The notes: generated by a model not told the origin, from the letters alone. Counted from the first letter of the stretch, positions 13,970 to 23,320 are shown. The stretch: DNA of 34,150 bases from Pseudomonas veronii (GCF_001439695.1 NZ_JYLL01000049.1:1-34150), one strand, 5' to 3'. Program-made: numbers and translations.

Positions 13970-16186
13970 ATGACCACCTCCTACACCATTGAGTCGTTAC
14001 TACGCCCTGCTGTTGAGCTGTACACAGTTTGCGTATGTGCCGCTGCGGCGTTGCTCTGTATTTTCGCGCCCTGGGCGGTTGCTCTGACGCCTTTATTCGG
14101 CATGGTTGCCGGTACAGGCTTTCTGGGTCTAGGGTTCGTCCGCCTCAAACAAGCGTTGGTAGTGCTGCGTTACCGGCGCAATATTCGGCGCCTACCCCAC
14201 TACACCATGACCAGCAAAGACATGCCGGTCAGCAATGAGCGGCTATTCATCGGTAAAGGCTTTCGCTGGACCCAAAAACATACTCAGCGGTTGATGGAGA
14301 CTTACCTCCCAAAGTACGCCGAGTATGTCGAGCCCACGTCTATCTATACCTTTGCTCGCAGAATTGAGGAGCGTCTGGAGTTCGCACCCTTTCCACTCAA
14401 ATTGCTGTCAAAGGCTACCTCGTGGGATGTGCCATTTAACCCGGCGCGTCCACTTCCTCCAGTCGGGGGGCTACCGCGCTTACACGGTATAGAGCCGAAC
14501 GAAGCGGATGTCAGCCTGCCACTGGGTGAGCGGGTTGGACACTCCCTTGTATTGGGGACTACTCGTGTTGGAAAAACCCGCTTGGCAGAGTTGTTTATCA
14601 CCCAAGACATCAGGCGTACCCGCCGTAGCCCCCGGCGCCGCGTTCATATGGGGCGCCGCGTGCAACCCGTTCATCGAAGCCAGCGCAATGTAGAAATGGA
14701 CCTGGACCGCGAAGTGGTGATTGTCTTCGATCCTAAAGGCGACGCAGACCTCCTGAAGCGCATGTACATCGAATGCAAGCGCGCAAACCGACTGGAGGAA
14801 TTCTACGTGTTCCACCTAGGCTGGCCCGATCACTCCGCTCGCTACAACGCCGTCGGCCGGTTTGGTCGGATCTCGGAGGTTGCCACCCGCATTGCCGGCC
14901 AACTTTCGGGGGAAGGCAATTCCGCGGCATTCCGGGAATTCGCCTGGCGTTTCGTCAACATCATCGCGCGCGCCCTCGTGGCACTGGGACGTCGGCCGGA
15001 CTATGAACAGATCCTCAAGCATGTGACAAACATTGACGCGCTGTTTATTGAGTATGCGCAGAAGCACTTTGCTGAAAATGATCCCAAAGCCTGGCAAACC
15101 ATCGTTGAGCTGGAAGGAAAGATCGATCGTAAGAACCTCAGTTTCGCCATGAAGGATCGACCGCTACGCGTGGTGGCCCTGGACATGTACCTCACTCAGC
15201 AACGCATCTCCGACCCAGTGATGGAGGGTCTGCGATCAGCCGTACGCTATGACAAAACCTATTTCGACAAGATCGTGGCCAGCCTTCTGCCATTGCTGGA
15301 AAAACTGACCACAGGCCGGATTGCAGAGCTGCTATCTCCCGACTACATGGATCTTGAGGACCCACGACCAATCTTTGACTGGATGCAGATCATCCGCAAA
15401 CGGGCAGTGGTCTATGTCGGCCTGGACGCTTTATCTGATACAGAGGTAGCTGCAGCGGTGGGCAACTCGATGTTCAGCGACCTGGTGTCAGTTGCGGGTC
15501 ACATCTATAAGTTTGGCATCGATGATGGCTTGCCCGGGGCCACCGGCGGCAAGGTAGCAATTAACGTACATGCGGACGAATTCAACGAACTGATGGGCGA
15601 TGAATTCATACCGATGATCAACAAAGGCGGTGGTGCCGGCATGCAGGTCACGGCCTATACCCAAACCATGAGCGATATTGAGGCAAAAATCGGTAACCGG
15701 GCTAAAGCTGGCCAAGTCATCGGTAACTTCAACAACCTGTTCATGTTACGTGTACGTGAGACTGCAACCGCCGAGCTGCTGACCAACCAGTTGCCAAAGG
15801 TCCAGGTGTTTACCAGTACACCAGCAAGCAGTGCAAACGACGCTATTAACGGCAACACCGCTTTCACCTCTAACACTCACGATCAGATCCAAAGTGTCAG
15901 CGTACCGATGATCGAACCGGCGCATGTGGTTGCCCTACCCAAGGGGCAATGCTTTGCCCTGATAGAGGGCGGGAATTTGTGGAAGATTCGTATGCCGTTG
16001 CCGGCAAGCGATCCCGATGAAGTGATGCCCAAGGATCTTCAGGCCTTGGTTGAGGGCATGCGTAAAGGATCCGGAACCAGCAGCGACTGGTGGCAAGCAC
16101 CGGGATATGACGCACTAAGTGAGTCGCTTCCTGATGACTTGGTAGACGACTTCCGCCAGATGGCCAATAACGGAAAAGCCGCATAG
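13970..16186 (+). CDS. traD: conjugative coupling protein TraD (SXT/TOL subfamily)
   Basis: A 738-residue inner-membrane ATPase that brings the relaxase-DNA complex to the transfer channel. Two membrane segments lie near residues 20-65. Walker A is GTTRVGKT (196-203), and VIVFDPKGDADLLKRMY (250-266) is the following core motif. An acidic Walker B-like stretch lies in VHADEFNEL, and GNFNNLFMLRVRETATAELL is a late conserved block. The family is TIGR03743. An insert rich in Arg and His (about residues 217-245) sits between Walker A and the next core strand and seems longer than in relatives I remember. The frame stays open, so the protein may be active. It begins 3 bp after the HNH gene. Confidence 0.93.
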   Translation: MTTSYTIESLLRPAVELYTVCVCAAAALLCIFAPWAVALTPLFGMVAGTGFLGLGFVRLKQALVVLRYRRNIRRLPHYTMTSKDMPVSNERLFIGKGFRWTQKHTQRLMETYLPKYAEYVEPTSIYTFARRIEERLEFAPFPLKLLSKATSWDVPFNPARPLPPVGGLPRLHGIEPNEADVSLPLGERVGHSLVLGTTRVGKTRLAELFITQDIRRTRRSPRRRVHMGRRVQPVHRSQRNVEMDLDREVVIVFDPKGDADLLKRMYIECKRANRLEEFYVFHLGWPDHSARYNAVGRFGRISEVATRIAGQLSGEGNSAAFREFAWRFVNIIARALVALGRRPDYEQILKHVTNIDALFIEYAQKHFAENDPKAWQTIVELEGKIDRKNLSFAMKDRPLRVVALDMYLTQQRISDPVMEGLRSAVRYDKTYFDKIVASLLPLLEKLTTGRIAELLSPDYMDLEDPRPIFDWMQIIRKRAVVYVGLDALSDTEVAAAVGNSMFSDLVSVAGHIYKFGIDDGLPGATGGKVAINVHADEFNELMGDEFIPMINKGGGAGMQVTAYTQTMSDIEAKIGNRAKAGQVIGNFNNLFMLRVRETATAELLTNQLPKVQVFTSTPASSANDAINGNTAFTSNTHDQIQSVSVPMIEPAHVVALPKGQCFALIEGGNLWKIRMPLPASDPDEVMPKDLQALVEGMRKGSGTSSDWWQAPGYDALSESLPDDLVDDFRQMANNGKAA

Positions 16187-16204
16187 GCTTGAAGGAACAG
16201 AGCC

Positions 16205-16960
16205 ATGGCCGATATCGCGGAAAAAGCCCAGCAACAGCAGGAAGGTCAAAAAAACTTCCTGGGCATGCTGTTCTCTACCCCTTTTCATTTCTTGGGGGTG
16301 ATGTTCGGCTCCTTGCTCGGCGCCATCGTCGTTGAATGGCTTTGCATGTACACGTTCTGGCCGGATGCCGGCTGGAAACATGCTCAGCAGATGTTCCAAC
16401 ATGAACTGGGCTGGCTGTCCCAGGATCTGCTGCACAGCGTTGTCATCAAAGAACCGGGGCGTACGGCAACCTGGCTGGCACAAACGGTCTATGACTGGCT
16501 GATGGTGAAAACCGGCATGCAGGACAATATAAATGCACTGACACAGTACGCTCGCTCAACATCACCACAACAAACGGGAACCTTGAACCTTCGCTACGAA
16601 CTCGGTCGGGCGATGATCAAATTCCAGGACTATGGCTTAGCCGCGTTATACACAGTCCTGACCTTCTGTGTGCGAATGGTCATTCTGACGTTGACGATTC
16701 CGCTGTTCGCACTGGCGGCGTTCACTGGCTTGGTCGATGGCCTGGTGCGGCGTGATCTACGAAAATTCGGCTCCGGCCGCGAGTCAAGTTACCTGTATCA
16801 CAAAGCCCGGGGGACGATCATTCCGCTGACCATCGTGCCCTGGACGGTCTACCTGGCCATCCCCATCAGCATCAGCCCCCTTTTGATTCTGTTGCCCTGC
16901 GCCGTGCTGTTGGGTGTGTCCGTTTACATCACCGTTTCAAGCTTCAAAAAATACCTTTAG
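16205..16960 (+). CDS. ICE membrane protein of the PFL_4697 (TIGR03747) family
   Basis: A 251-residue inner-membrane protein with four or five hydrophobic segments (about residues 22-45, 145-185 as a pair, and 205-245). It includes the family core VRMVILTLTIPLFALAAFTG and LVDGLVRRDLRKFGSGRESS. It regularly follows traD in this element type and is thought to belong to the membrane part of the mating apparatus; no enzymatic motif is visible. A good ribosome-binding site (AAGGAACAG) precedes the ATG. Confidence 0.88.
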   Translation: MADIAEKAQQQQEGQKNFLGMLFSTPFHFLGVMFGSLLGAIVVEWLCMYTFWPDAGWKHAQQMFQHELGWLSQDLLHSVVIKEPGRTATWLAQTVYDWLMVKTGMQDNINALTQYARSTSPQQTGTLNLRYELGRAMIKFQDYGLAALYTVLTFCVRMVILTLTIPLFALAAFTGLVDGLVRRDLRKFGSGRESSYLYHKARGTIIPLTIVPWTVYLAIPISISPLLILLPCAVLLGVSVYITVSSFKKYL

Positions 16961-16969
16961 GAGCTGCCC

Positions 16970-18448
16970 ATGCAGTGGACACAAGAACAGCAGCCCATCA
17001 TCCATTCCACGGCTGACAAGCTACTGGTTCAGGCTTTTGCCGGTACCGGCAAAACCACCACACTGGTGGGCTACGCCACACAACACGCCTCGGTGAAAAT
17101 GCTCTACCTCTGCTACAACAAATCCGTCGAGCTCGCTGCCAGGGGCCGCTTTCCACGCAGAAACGTGGTGTGTAAGACGGCGCATGGCCTCGCATATGCA
17201 GTCTATGGCAGTCAGTACGCCACCAAGCAGACCAATAACTTACGCCTGACGGACATCGCAAGGGCCATCAACACCCAGGACTGGGAGCTCGTGCGGGATG
17301 TCCTCAGCACGCTTAACAACTTCATGGCCAGCGCCGATGACGAGTTGGGCCGTGTGCATTTTCCCAGATTCCAGGGGCAACGAATGCTCACAAGTGCCCA
17401 GGAACGTTTCCTGAACAATGCTTTAAACGTGGCTAAAACCATCTGGAACCGGATGATCGATCTGCAGGACACAGCAATGTCGATCACCCATGACGCTTAC
17501 TTGAAGCTGTATCAGCTAAGCAAGCCCGACCTGAGCGAACGATTTAACGCCATTCTGCTCGACGAAGGTCAAGACGTGAACCCAGTTATTGCCGACATAG
17601 TAAAAATACAACGGGTCCGCAAGGTGGCAGTCGGCGATCCCCACCAGCAGATCTATCGCTTCCGCGGCGCAGAAGATGCGCTCAACAGCGACTGGATGGC
17701 CGACGCCGAACGTCACTACCTGACCCAAAGCTTTCGCTTCGGCCCTGCCGTCGCGCATGTGGCCAACATCATTCTTTTTTACAAGGGTGAGACACGAAAG
17801 CTGCAGGGGTTAGGTTGCAATACCCTGGTTAAACGGGCTCTGCCTGAAGAGCTACCGCATCGCACGTTTATCCATCGTACCGTGACCGGCGTCATCGAGA
17901 ACGCCCTGCAGCTGGTCGCAAGCAACCCCAAGATTTTCTGGGTCGGCGGTATCGACAGCTACTCGCTACGCGATCTGGAAGATTTATACCTATTCAGCCG
18001 CAACCGTAACCATGAGGTGCAGAACCGCAGGCTGTTGAGAGATTACCGGGACTTTTCACAGTACGTGGAAATAGCCGAGGTAAGCCAGGATACGGAGATG
18101 TTGCGATCGATCAAGATCATTACAGCCTATCCGGACCTGCCCCAGCGGATCCAAACCCTACGTTCCCGCTCTGTAGATAACGAGCTCGACGCCACCGTGA
18201 CACTCACGACTGGGCACAAGGCCAAGGGGCTGGAGTGGGACTTTGTCAGCCTGTATGACGACTTTAGCGCTGATCCGCTTTCACCCGATATCGATCAAGG
18301 TCGTAAAGATGACGAGTTGAATTTGCTGTACGTGGCGGTGACGCGAGGGATGAAGATCCTAGCGTTGAACTCAATGGTGCTTTCTATCATGCAGCGCTAT
18401 GTCGATGCTCGGACCTCTGCACTCCAACCTCAGAAATCACGCGCTTAG
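16970..18448 (+). CDS. UvrD/Rep-like superfamily 1 DNA helicase
   Basis: A 492-residue ATP-dependent helicase. Motifs in order: Walker A AFAGTGKTT (22-30), motif Ia with LCYNKSVELAA, motif II DEGQD (198-202, the usual DExQD box), motif III VGDPHQQIYRFRGA (221-234), motif IV SFRFGP, motif V TTGHKAKGLEWDFV and motif VI LLYVAVTRG. It is shorter than UvrD and close to the compact F-box-helicase-like or Rep-like branch. It lies within the transfer operon, 9 bp after the PFL_4697-type gene, with AGGAG upstream of its ATG. A role in unwinding or repairing transferred DNA is plausible but inferred. Confidence 0.9.
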   Translation: MQWTQEQQPIIHSTADKLLVQAFAGTGKTTTLVGYATQHASVKMLYLCYNKSVELAARGRFPRRNVVCKTAHGLAYAVYGSQYATKQTNNLRLTDIARAINTQDWELVRDVLSTLNNFMASADDELGRVHFPRFQGQRMLTSAQERFLNNALNVAKTIWNRMIDLQDTAMSITHDAYLKLYQLSKPDLSERFNAILLDEGQDVNPVIADIVKIQRVRKVAVGDPHQQIYRFRGAEDALNSDWMADAERHYLTQSFRFGPAVAHVANIILFYKGETRKLQGLGCNTLVKRALPEELPHRTFIHRTVTGVIENALQLVASNPKIFWVGGIDSYSLRDLEDLYLFSRNRNHEVQNRRLLRDYRDFSQYVEIAEVSQDTEMLRSIKIITAYPDLPQRIQTLRSRSVDNELDATVTLTTGHKAKGLEWDFVSLYDDFSADPLSPDIDQGRKDDELNLLYVAVTRGMKILALNSMVLSIMQRYVDARTSALQPQKSRA

Positions 18449-18523
18449 CAACAAACTATTTCAGATTGCTGGCACGCGCTTATTATTGAAACCCTGGTAG
18501 CTCTGCACATTGAGGACGTCGCC

Positions 18524-18835
18524 ATGGGCCGTCAGAAATTTGAATACCACACTGAGTTCTCTCCCTTTCAGTACGTTGTCAGAACCAAAAAGCTCTTCAT
18601 GTTCAAGTCCGAAGAGCCCACCACTGAACCCGACACCCAGGGTTTTCTGGAAGATTCTGAACGTCAAAACCGCCTTGCTCAATTAGGCAGCGAAGGCTGG
18701 GAGCTGGTCAGCGTGCAGCCCGTGGTCAAAGGAGAAGTCAAGGTTGGCAATCAAAACGCCCAAGGCTGGGCTTACGGATTCGCCTTGCCCATCGGGTATC
18801 TGCTGTTCTTCAAACGCCCTATCCACTGTGATTGA
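18524..18835 (+). CDS. DUF4177-like small protein
   Basis: A 103-residue protein. The part RLAQLGSEGWELVSVQPV (about residues 51-68) and a hydrophobic end (GYLLFFKRP) match the short fold of the DUF4177 family, in which a LxxLGxxGWELV core is typical. The function of that family is unknown. AGGAC precedes the ATG at moderate spacing. It is separated by 75 bp from the helicase gene and by 112 bp from the next gene, so it may be expressed on its own. Confidence 0.7.
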   Translation: MGRQKFEYHTEFSPFQYVVRTKKLFMFKSEEPTTEPDTQGFLEDSERQNRLAQLGSEGWELVSVQPVVKGEVKVGNQNAQGWAYGFALPIGYLLFFKRPIHCD

Positions 18836-18947
18836 TGGTGTCAGTACCGTCAGAAGAAATCCTTACAGTCCTGAATATGGTTTTCTTGCGGCGACCATAG
18901 CTTGATCACGGCAAGCTGACGGCATCAGGAATGACTAGAGCCCAGCC

Positions 18948-19301
18948 GTGATCCAGTACCCGCGTCTCACTGCACTCACTTGCCGACTTGCCTTGCCAGG
19001 CCTCATCGCACTTTTTGGATGCGGCCTGCCTGTCTCTCATGCGACCGCTGCTTCAGCCTCCGAACAGGCCAACCTGGACGTGATGATCCGCCAGTTGAAT
19101 GCCTTAGAGGACACCGCACGTCGTAGCGCTCAAGTGGCCGACGAACCTGGCAAGCGTTACTTCTTCGATTACCAGCGTCTAGCAGGTGATATCGCTCGAA
19201 TTCGTCATGGGTTGGAGGGCTATCTAACCCCAACCCGAGCCCAGCCTCGTGATCCTGTTGAGCTGTCAGGCCAATACACGACCGAAGGACGCAAGCCATG
19301 A
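18948..19301 (+). CDS. ICE protein of the RAQPRD (TIGR01690) family
   Basis: A 117-residue exported protein with an N-terminal signal sequence (hydrophobic part about 10-30, probable cleavage near SHATAAS), a helical central part, and the naming motif RAQPRD close to the C-terminus. The family is restricted to conjugative elements of this kind and starts the pilin/channel gene block. The start is GTG at 18948; no better ATG exists upstream in frame. Its stop overlaps the ATG of the next gene (ATGA). Confidence 0.9.
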   Translation: MIQYPRLTALTCRLALPGLIALFGCGLPVSHATAASASEQANLDVMIRQLNALEDTARRSAQVADEPGKRYFFDYQRLAGDIARIRHGLEGYLTPTRAQPRDPVELSGQYTTEGRKP

Positions 19302-19537
19302 GCATGAGCGGCGCTCAGGCTGCTGCGTTTCAAGCGGCAGGAGGATTTCCTGCCTCGACGAGCTACCTGTTTTTCGTCGGCGTCGCTGTAGCCATCATCT
19401 TTATGTGGGGCGCCTGGGCTATCTGGAGCTGCTACCGAGGATGGGCCACTGGCAACCTTGATCGAACGATTGCCTCGACCTCGCTCGTCCGCATCCTACT
19501 GCTTTGCATGATCCTCACCACATTTGTTCTTAGTTGA
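19298..19537 (+). CDS. ICE membrane protein of the PFL_4701 (TIGR03758) family
   Basis: A 79-residue protein with two membrane segments (about 22-45 and 60-78) and a short turn with CYRGWATGNLD between them, the family hallmark. It overlaps the RAQPRD gene by 4 bp. It likely forms part of the inner-membrane base of the mating channel; the exact role is not known. Confidence 0.88.
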   Translation: MSMSGAQAAAFQAAGGFPASTSYLFFVGVAVAIIFMWGAWAIWSCYRGWATGNLDRTIASTSLVRILLLCMILTTFVLS

Positions 19538-19555
19538 CCCTATGGGAGATACACC

Positions 19556-19894
19556 ATGACTTCATTCTTAAAACCGGGCCGCATGCTGATCGGGTTGCTT
19601 GCTCTCCCCCAACTGGCCATGGCGGCTCTTCCGCAGTCTCAGCCTCCTACCCGGGGGGAAGGCTCTAACCTGATGCAAACCATGCAGAACTACGCCTTTG
19701 ACGGTTTTACTTTGCTTGGCCTCATCATCTGCGCAGTCATTTTCAGTGGCGTTGCTTGGCATGCCTTCGGCACCTACCACGAAATTCAACTTGGCAAGAA
19801 AAAATGGGGAGATCTGGGGGCGACAGCCGCCGTTGGCGTCGCCATCCTCGGTGTCGCCATTTTTCTGGTCACCAAGGCTTCAAATATTCTTTAA
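19556..19894 (+). CDS. ICE membrane protein of the PFL_4702 (TIGR03745) family, VirB2/TraA-like
   Basis: A 112-residue protein with a cleavable signal (about 1-23, after MAA) and two further hydrophobic helices (about 50-68 and 84-108) joined by a short charged loop. That is the build of a conjugative pilin. Family context (after the PFL_4701 type, before the TIGR03750 type) supports a pilin-like role; I infer it from layout and topology. GGGAGATACACC provides the ribosome-binding site. Confidence 0.85.
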   Translation: MTSFLKPGRMLIGLLALPQLAMAALPQSQPPTRGEGSNLMQTMQNYAFDGFTLLGLIICAVIFSGVAWHAFGTYHEIQLGKKKWGDLGATAAVGVAILGVAIFLVTKASNIL

Positions 19895-19907
19895 AAGAGC
19901 CGTGGCC

Positions 19908-20288
19908 ATGACAGAACTCTCAGACGATGGGACCCTGATTTTCCTCCCTGTGCGATTGAACAATCAGCCAGTCATCATGGGCGGCCTTACCGCTGACGAA
20001 ATGTGGGCCACCTTGGCGTTGAGCACCGGCGCAGGGCTGGTTATCGGTATTCCGGCCGCGATATTGACCCAGATTTGGGCACTTATCATCGGCGCCGCCA
20101 TGCTCTGTGCTGTCCTAGGGCTGTTTCTTGCCAGTCGTTTCTTGCGTCGGTGGAAACGCGGCCGACCTGATACATGGCTATACCGCCAGATGCAATTGAA
20201 CATCGCGCGGTTCTTTCCTACCTGGAATAAAGCCCTGCTGATTACTCGTACAGGTGCGTGGACCTGTCATCGAACGGAGGTTCAATGA
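19908..20288 (+). CDS. TIGR03750-family conjugative transfer protein, TraL-like
   Basis: A 126-residue protein. A short soluble N-terminus is followed by a hydrophobic hairpin (about 38-85) and a basic C-terminus (RWKRGRPDTWLYRQ), as in TraL/VirB3-type channel proteins. I start at the ATG at 19908; an upstream extension of 70 codons would overlap the pilin-like gene in another frame and is not credible. The stop overlaps the next ATG (ATGA at 20285-20288). Confidence 0.85.
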   Translation: MTELSDDGTLIFLPVRLNNQPVIMGGLTADEMWATLALSTGAGLVIGIPAAILTQIWALIIGAAMLCAVLGLFLASRFLRRWKRGRPDTWLYRQMQLNIARFFPTWNKALLITRTGAWTCHRTEVQ

Positions 20289-20938
20289 CTTACCGTAAAA
20301 AAGTAGACGCCCAACTGGCCCACATTAACAGCCTGCGCATGGTCATTGGTTTTCTCATTGCCCTGGGTCTGTACATGGCTTATGGCTGGCAGAGCGCACC
20401 GCGTGACCTAACTGTTCATGTACCTCCAGATCTACGTTCAGGTAGCACCCGTAAGTGGTGGGATATTCCACCGGAGTCGGTATACGCCTTCGGTCTGTAC
20501 ATTTTTCAGCAGATGAACCGTTGGCCCGTTGACGGTGAAACCGACTACGAGGACAACATTACCCGCTTGGAAAGCTACCTGACTCCCAGCTGCAAAGCCT
20601 ACTTGCAGAAAGATTTCGAGCTACGCCGCAATAGCGGGGAACTGCGCAAACGTGAGCGGGGTGTATTTGAAATTCCAGGCAGAGGCATCGACGATAAGTC
20701 TGAGCAACATATTGAACAGCACAGCATCAATGACTGGACCGTCAACCTGGACATCACCGCTGACGAGCACTACGGCGGGGAGCGCGTAAAGCGGGCATTT
20801 GCTCGCTATCCGTTAAGAATTATCCGATTCGACGTCGATCCCGAAAAAAACCCATTCGGCTTGGCCTGGGACTGTTATAGCAGTAATCCACAACGCATCG
20901 AAGTCTCCGCAGAAACGACCAGAGCAGGAGGCAAATGA
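20285..20938 (+). CDS. ICE protein of the PFL_4703 (TIGR03746) family, VirB8/TraE-like
   Basis: A 217-residue bitopic inner-membrane protein: one membrane helix near residues 15-35, then a periplasmic domain. It has the topology and place of VirB8/TraE, the protein that organises the inner-membrane platform. Recognisable stretches are WWDIPPESVYAFGLYIFQQM and NRWPVDGETDYEDNI. The ATG at 20285 is preferred (CGGAGG lies 6 nt upstream); an upstream ATG at 20258 lies inside the previous gene. Confidence 0.88.
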   Translation: MTYRKKVDAQLAHINSLRMVIGFLIALGLYMAYGWQSAPRDLTVHVPPDLRSGSTRKWWDIPPESVYAFGLYIFQQMNRWPVDGETDYEDNITRLESYLTPSCKAYLQKDFELRRNSGELRKRERGVFEIPGRGIDDKSEQHIEQHSINDWTVNLDITADEHYGGERVKRAFARYPLRIIRFDVDPEKNPFGLAWDCYSSNPQRIEVSAETTRAGGK

Positions 20939-21840
20939 TGACACGCCGCCTACTGATCATCGGGCTCGTAGCCCTTCACTTCTGCGGGTTGGCCAACGCC
21001 GTCGAAATCCTGCGCTGGGATCGTATCCCTATAGCACTGCCCTTGATCGTGGGTCAGGAGCGTATTGTCTTTGTGGACCAAAACGTACGGGTGGGTCTGC
21101 CTCGTAACCTCGTCGACAAACTGCGCGTGCAGAGCACCGGTGGTGCCCTCTACCTGTTGGCGAAAGAGCCGATTGAACCGACTCGCTTACAGCTGCAGAA
21201 CATGAACTCCGGTGAGATCATGCTCGTGGATATCATCGCAACGGTAGGGAAACCAAATCAGGTCGCATCCGAGCCGGCTAAAATTGTAGCCGGGGACAGT
21301 CCCGCCCCGCGTTACGGCCAAGTCAACGCCAAACCTACAAGCAACCATTCAACTTCTTCCACGGCCCAAGCCAGCGCTCAAGCCGAGGAGGATGAGGACG
21401 CGCCGAAACCGCGTCGTGAGACCCCTCTTCCGGTGGTCATGACGCGCTATGCCGCACAGATGCTTTACGCGCCCCTACGCACCGTTGAGCCCGTGGAGGG
21501 GATTGCTCAGATCAATCTGAAGCGCGGTTTGGACCTCACCACCCTAATGCCGATATTGCCGGTCGAAGCCTCTGCGTTGGGGTCGTGGCGGTTAGACGAG
21601 TATTGGGTCACGGCGGTGAAGCTACGTAACACAAGCGCCCAAAACCTCACATTGGATCCGCGTGACCTGATGGGTGACTTTGTCACCGCGACTTTTCAGC
21701 ATCCCTACCTTGGCGCCAAAGGTGATTCCAGCGACACCTCGACGGTCTACTTGGTGACCCGTGGTCATGGTCTAGCCGAATCGTTATTGCCGGCCGCCAT
21801 CAGCCAGATCGATCCGAAGGGAGGCCGTCGTGAAGAGTAA
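20935..21840 (+). CDS. ICE protein of the PFL_4704 (TIGR03749) family, TraK/VirB9-like
   Basis: A 301-residue exported protein: signal peptide (about 1-22, ending GLANA), an N-terminal beta-rich domain (IPIALPLIVGQERIVFVDQN), a low-complexity Ser/Ala/Glu linker (about 110-160), and a second domain with QNLTLDPRDLMGDFVTATFQ. The layout and place between VirB8- and VirB10-like genes suggest the outer-membrane-facing VirB9/TraK component. Starts at 20935 and 20938 are both possible (ATGATG). Confidence 0.87.
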   Translation: MMTRRLLIIGLVALHFCGLANAVEILRWDRIPIALPLIVGQERIVFVDQNVRVGLPRNLVDKLRVQSTGGALYLLAKEPIEPTRLQLQNMNSGEIMLVDIIATVGKPNQVASEPAKIVAGDSPAPRYGQVNAKPTSNHSTSSTAQASAQAEEDEDAPKPRRETPLPVVMTRYAAQMLYAPLRTVEPVEGIAQINLKRGLDLTTLMPILPVEASALGSWRLDEYWVTAVKLRNTSAQNLTLDPRDLMGDFVTATFQHPYLGAKGDSSDTSTVYLVTRGHGLAESLLPAAISQIDPKGGRREE

Positions 21841-23320
21841 TCCACTTGTTAAATACCTGGTCATACCGTTCGCGATCCTGGCGATATACGTAGTGGTCAA
21901 ATTATTCAATCGCGAAAGTGCCGACCAACAGGTTCATGCGCCGGAAACGGTTGTACTTAGTACGAAGGAGGCTAAAAAGCTTGGGGTTGACGGAGATACA
22001 CCCAGCGACACATTGCGCACCATTGTCGTGGAAAGCAGACAACTCAAGGACCAAGTCTCCAATGCTTTGAAGAACAATGACGAACTAAAGCAACAGAACA
22101 TCGAGCTGCAAAAACGCCTGCAGAACATCGACCTCAACGTCGATAACAAACTGCAGAACGTTCAGCAAACGATGAAGCAGGAGGCGCAACAACAGAGCCA
22201 AACCCTCTTGGACACACTGCAGCAGCAGTACAATACCCTGAGCAGCAAATCGGGCAGTGGCAATGAGTCTGGATCTGATTTGCCGATCGGCTTCGGCGTT
22301 CAGCCAGGTGACGGTCAAGGCTTCAAAGGCGGACCTGGCGCGGACGTTGTTTGGATAGAGCCGCAGGACGCAACGCCGGTCGATGTCAACGGCAAGCCCA
22401 TCGCTGCAGGGACAAATCAAACGGCAAGCGGCTTCAACTTCCCGACCTCTTTTGGCGAGTCCGTGGACCGAGGACAAAATGCACTGCGCACGGGCGCTCA
22501 AAGTGTTGCGAATGAAATCTCGCCACAGGAGGCCCGCAAACAGGTGCGCAAGGTCTACACCTTGCCGCAGAACTCGACATTGATGGGTTCGGTGGCCATG
22601 TCCGCGCTGATCGGCCGGGTGCCCATTGACGGCACTGTCAACGACCCCTACCCGTTCAAGGTATTGATCGGGCCGGACAATCTCACGGCCAACGGCATCG
22701 ACTTGCCCGACGTCGCCGGCGCGGTGGCCAGCGGAACGGCTTCCGGCGATTGGACCCTGTCTTGCGTACGCGGTCAGATCAAAAGCCTGACGTTCGTCTT
22801 CAATGACGGCACTGTGCGCACGCTGCCACAACCTCAGGAAGAAACGAATAGCAGTCAAAATAGTAACAATCAGAACAATGGCAACCAAACCACCATTCAG
22901 GGTGGCCTGGGCTGGATAAGCGATGCCTATGGCATTCCTTGTATCAGTGGCGACCGCAAAAGCAACGCCTCGCAATACATTGGCTCGCAGGTACTGATTA
23001 CCGCCGCCGGCGCAGGTGCTGCCTCCCTCATCAAGTCAGATGGAAACAGCGGCTCTTTTATAAACCCTCAGTCCGGGACCATCGGTTCTGTCGGCGGCTC
23101 GGGCAGTGAAGCCATGGGCAAAATTATTGGCCAGGGCGTCAATGACGTCTCCAGCTGGGTCAACAAACTCTACGGGCAAGCCTTCGCAGCGGTGTATGTA
23201 CAACCCGGGGCAAAGATAGCTGTGCACCTGGACCAGCAACTGACCATCGATTACGAACTCAATGGCCGCAAGGTCAACTATCGCTCAGGAGCCCGTCATG
23301 TTTCGACTGCGCTTGACTAA
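21830..23320 (+). CDS. ICE protein of the PFL_4705 (TIGR03752) family, VirB10/TraB-like
   Basis: A 496-residue envelope-spanning protein. One N-terminal membrane helix (about 7-23), a long coiled coil (about 60-145, many Gln, Leu and Asn), a Gly/Ser-rich linker, and a C-terminal beta domain that ends with KIAVHLDQQLTIDYELNGRK, a typical family close. By analogy with VirB10/TraB it would span both membranes and gate the channel. The start is GTG at 21830, preceded by AAGGGAGG, and it overlaps the previous gene by 11 bp. Confidence 0.9.
   Translation: MKSNPLVKYLVIPFAILAIYVVVKLFNRESADQQVHAPETVVLSTKEAKKLGVDGDTPSDTLRTIVVESRQLKDQVSNALKNNDELKQQNIELQKRLQNIDLNVDNKLQNVQQTMKQEAQQQSQTLLDTLQQQYNTLSSKSGSGNESGSDLPIGFGVQPGDGQGFKGGPGADVVWIEPQDATPVDVNGKPIAAGTNQTASGFNFPTSFGESVDRGQNALRTGAQSVANEISPQEARKQVRKVYTLPQNSTLMGSVAMSALIGRVPIDGTVNDPYPFKVLIGPDNLTANGIDLPDVAGAVASGTASGDWTLSCVRGQIKSLTFVFNDGTVRTLPQPQEETNSSQNSNNQNNGNQTTIQGGLGWISDAYGIPCISGDRKSNASQYIGSQVLITAAGAGAASLIKSDGNSGSFINPQSGTIGSVGGSGSEAMGKIIGQGVNDVSSWVNKLYGQAFAAVYVQPGAKIAVHLDQQLTIDYELNGRKVNYRSGARHVSTALD

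Noticed and set aside
19698..19907. A 70-codon upstream extension of the TIGR03750-family gene
   Set aside because: It overlaps the pilin-like gene in another frame; the ATG at 19908 gives the normal family length.
22085..22975. A 296-codon open frame on the minus strand
   Set aside because: It lies wholly opposite the VirB10-like gene, has no ribosome-binding site and gives an unconvincing protein; it is a codon-bias shadow.
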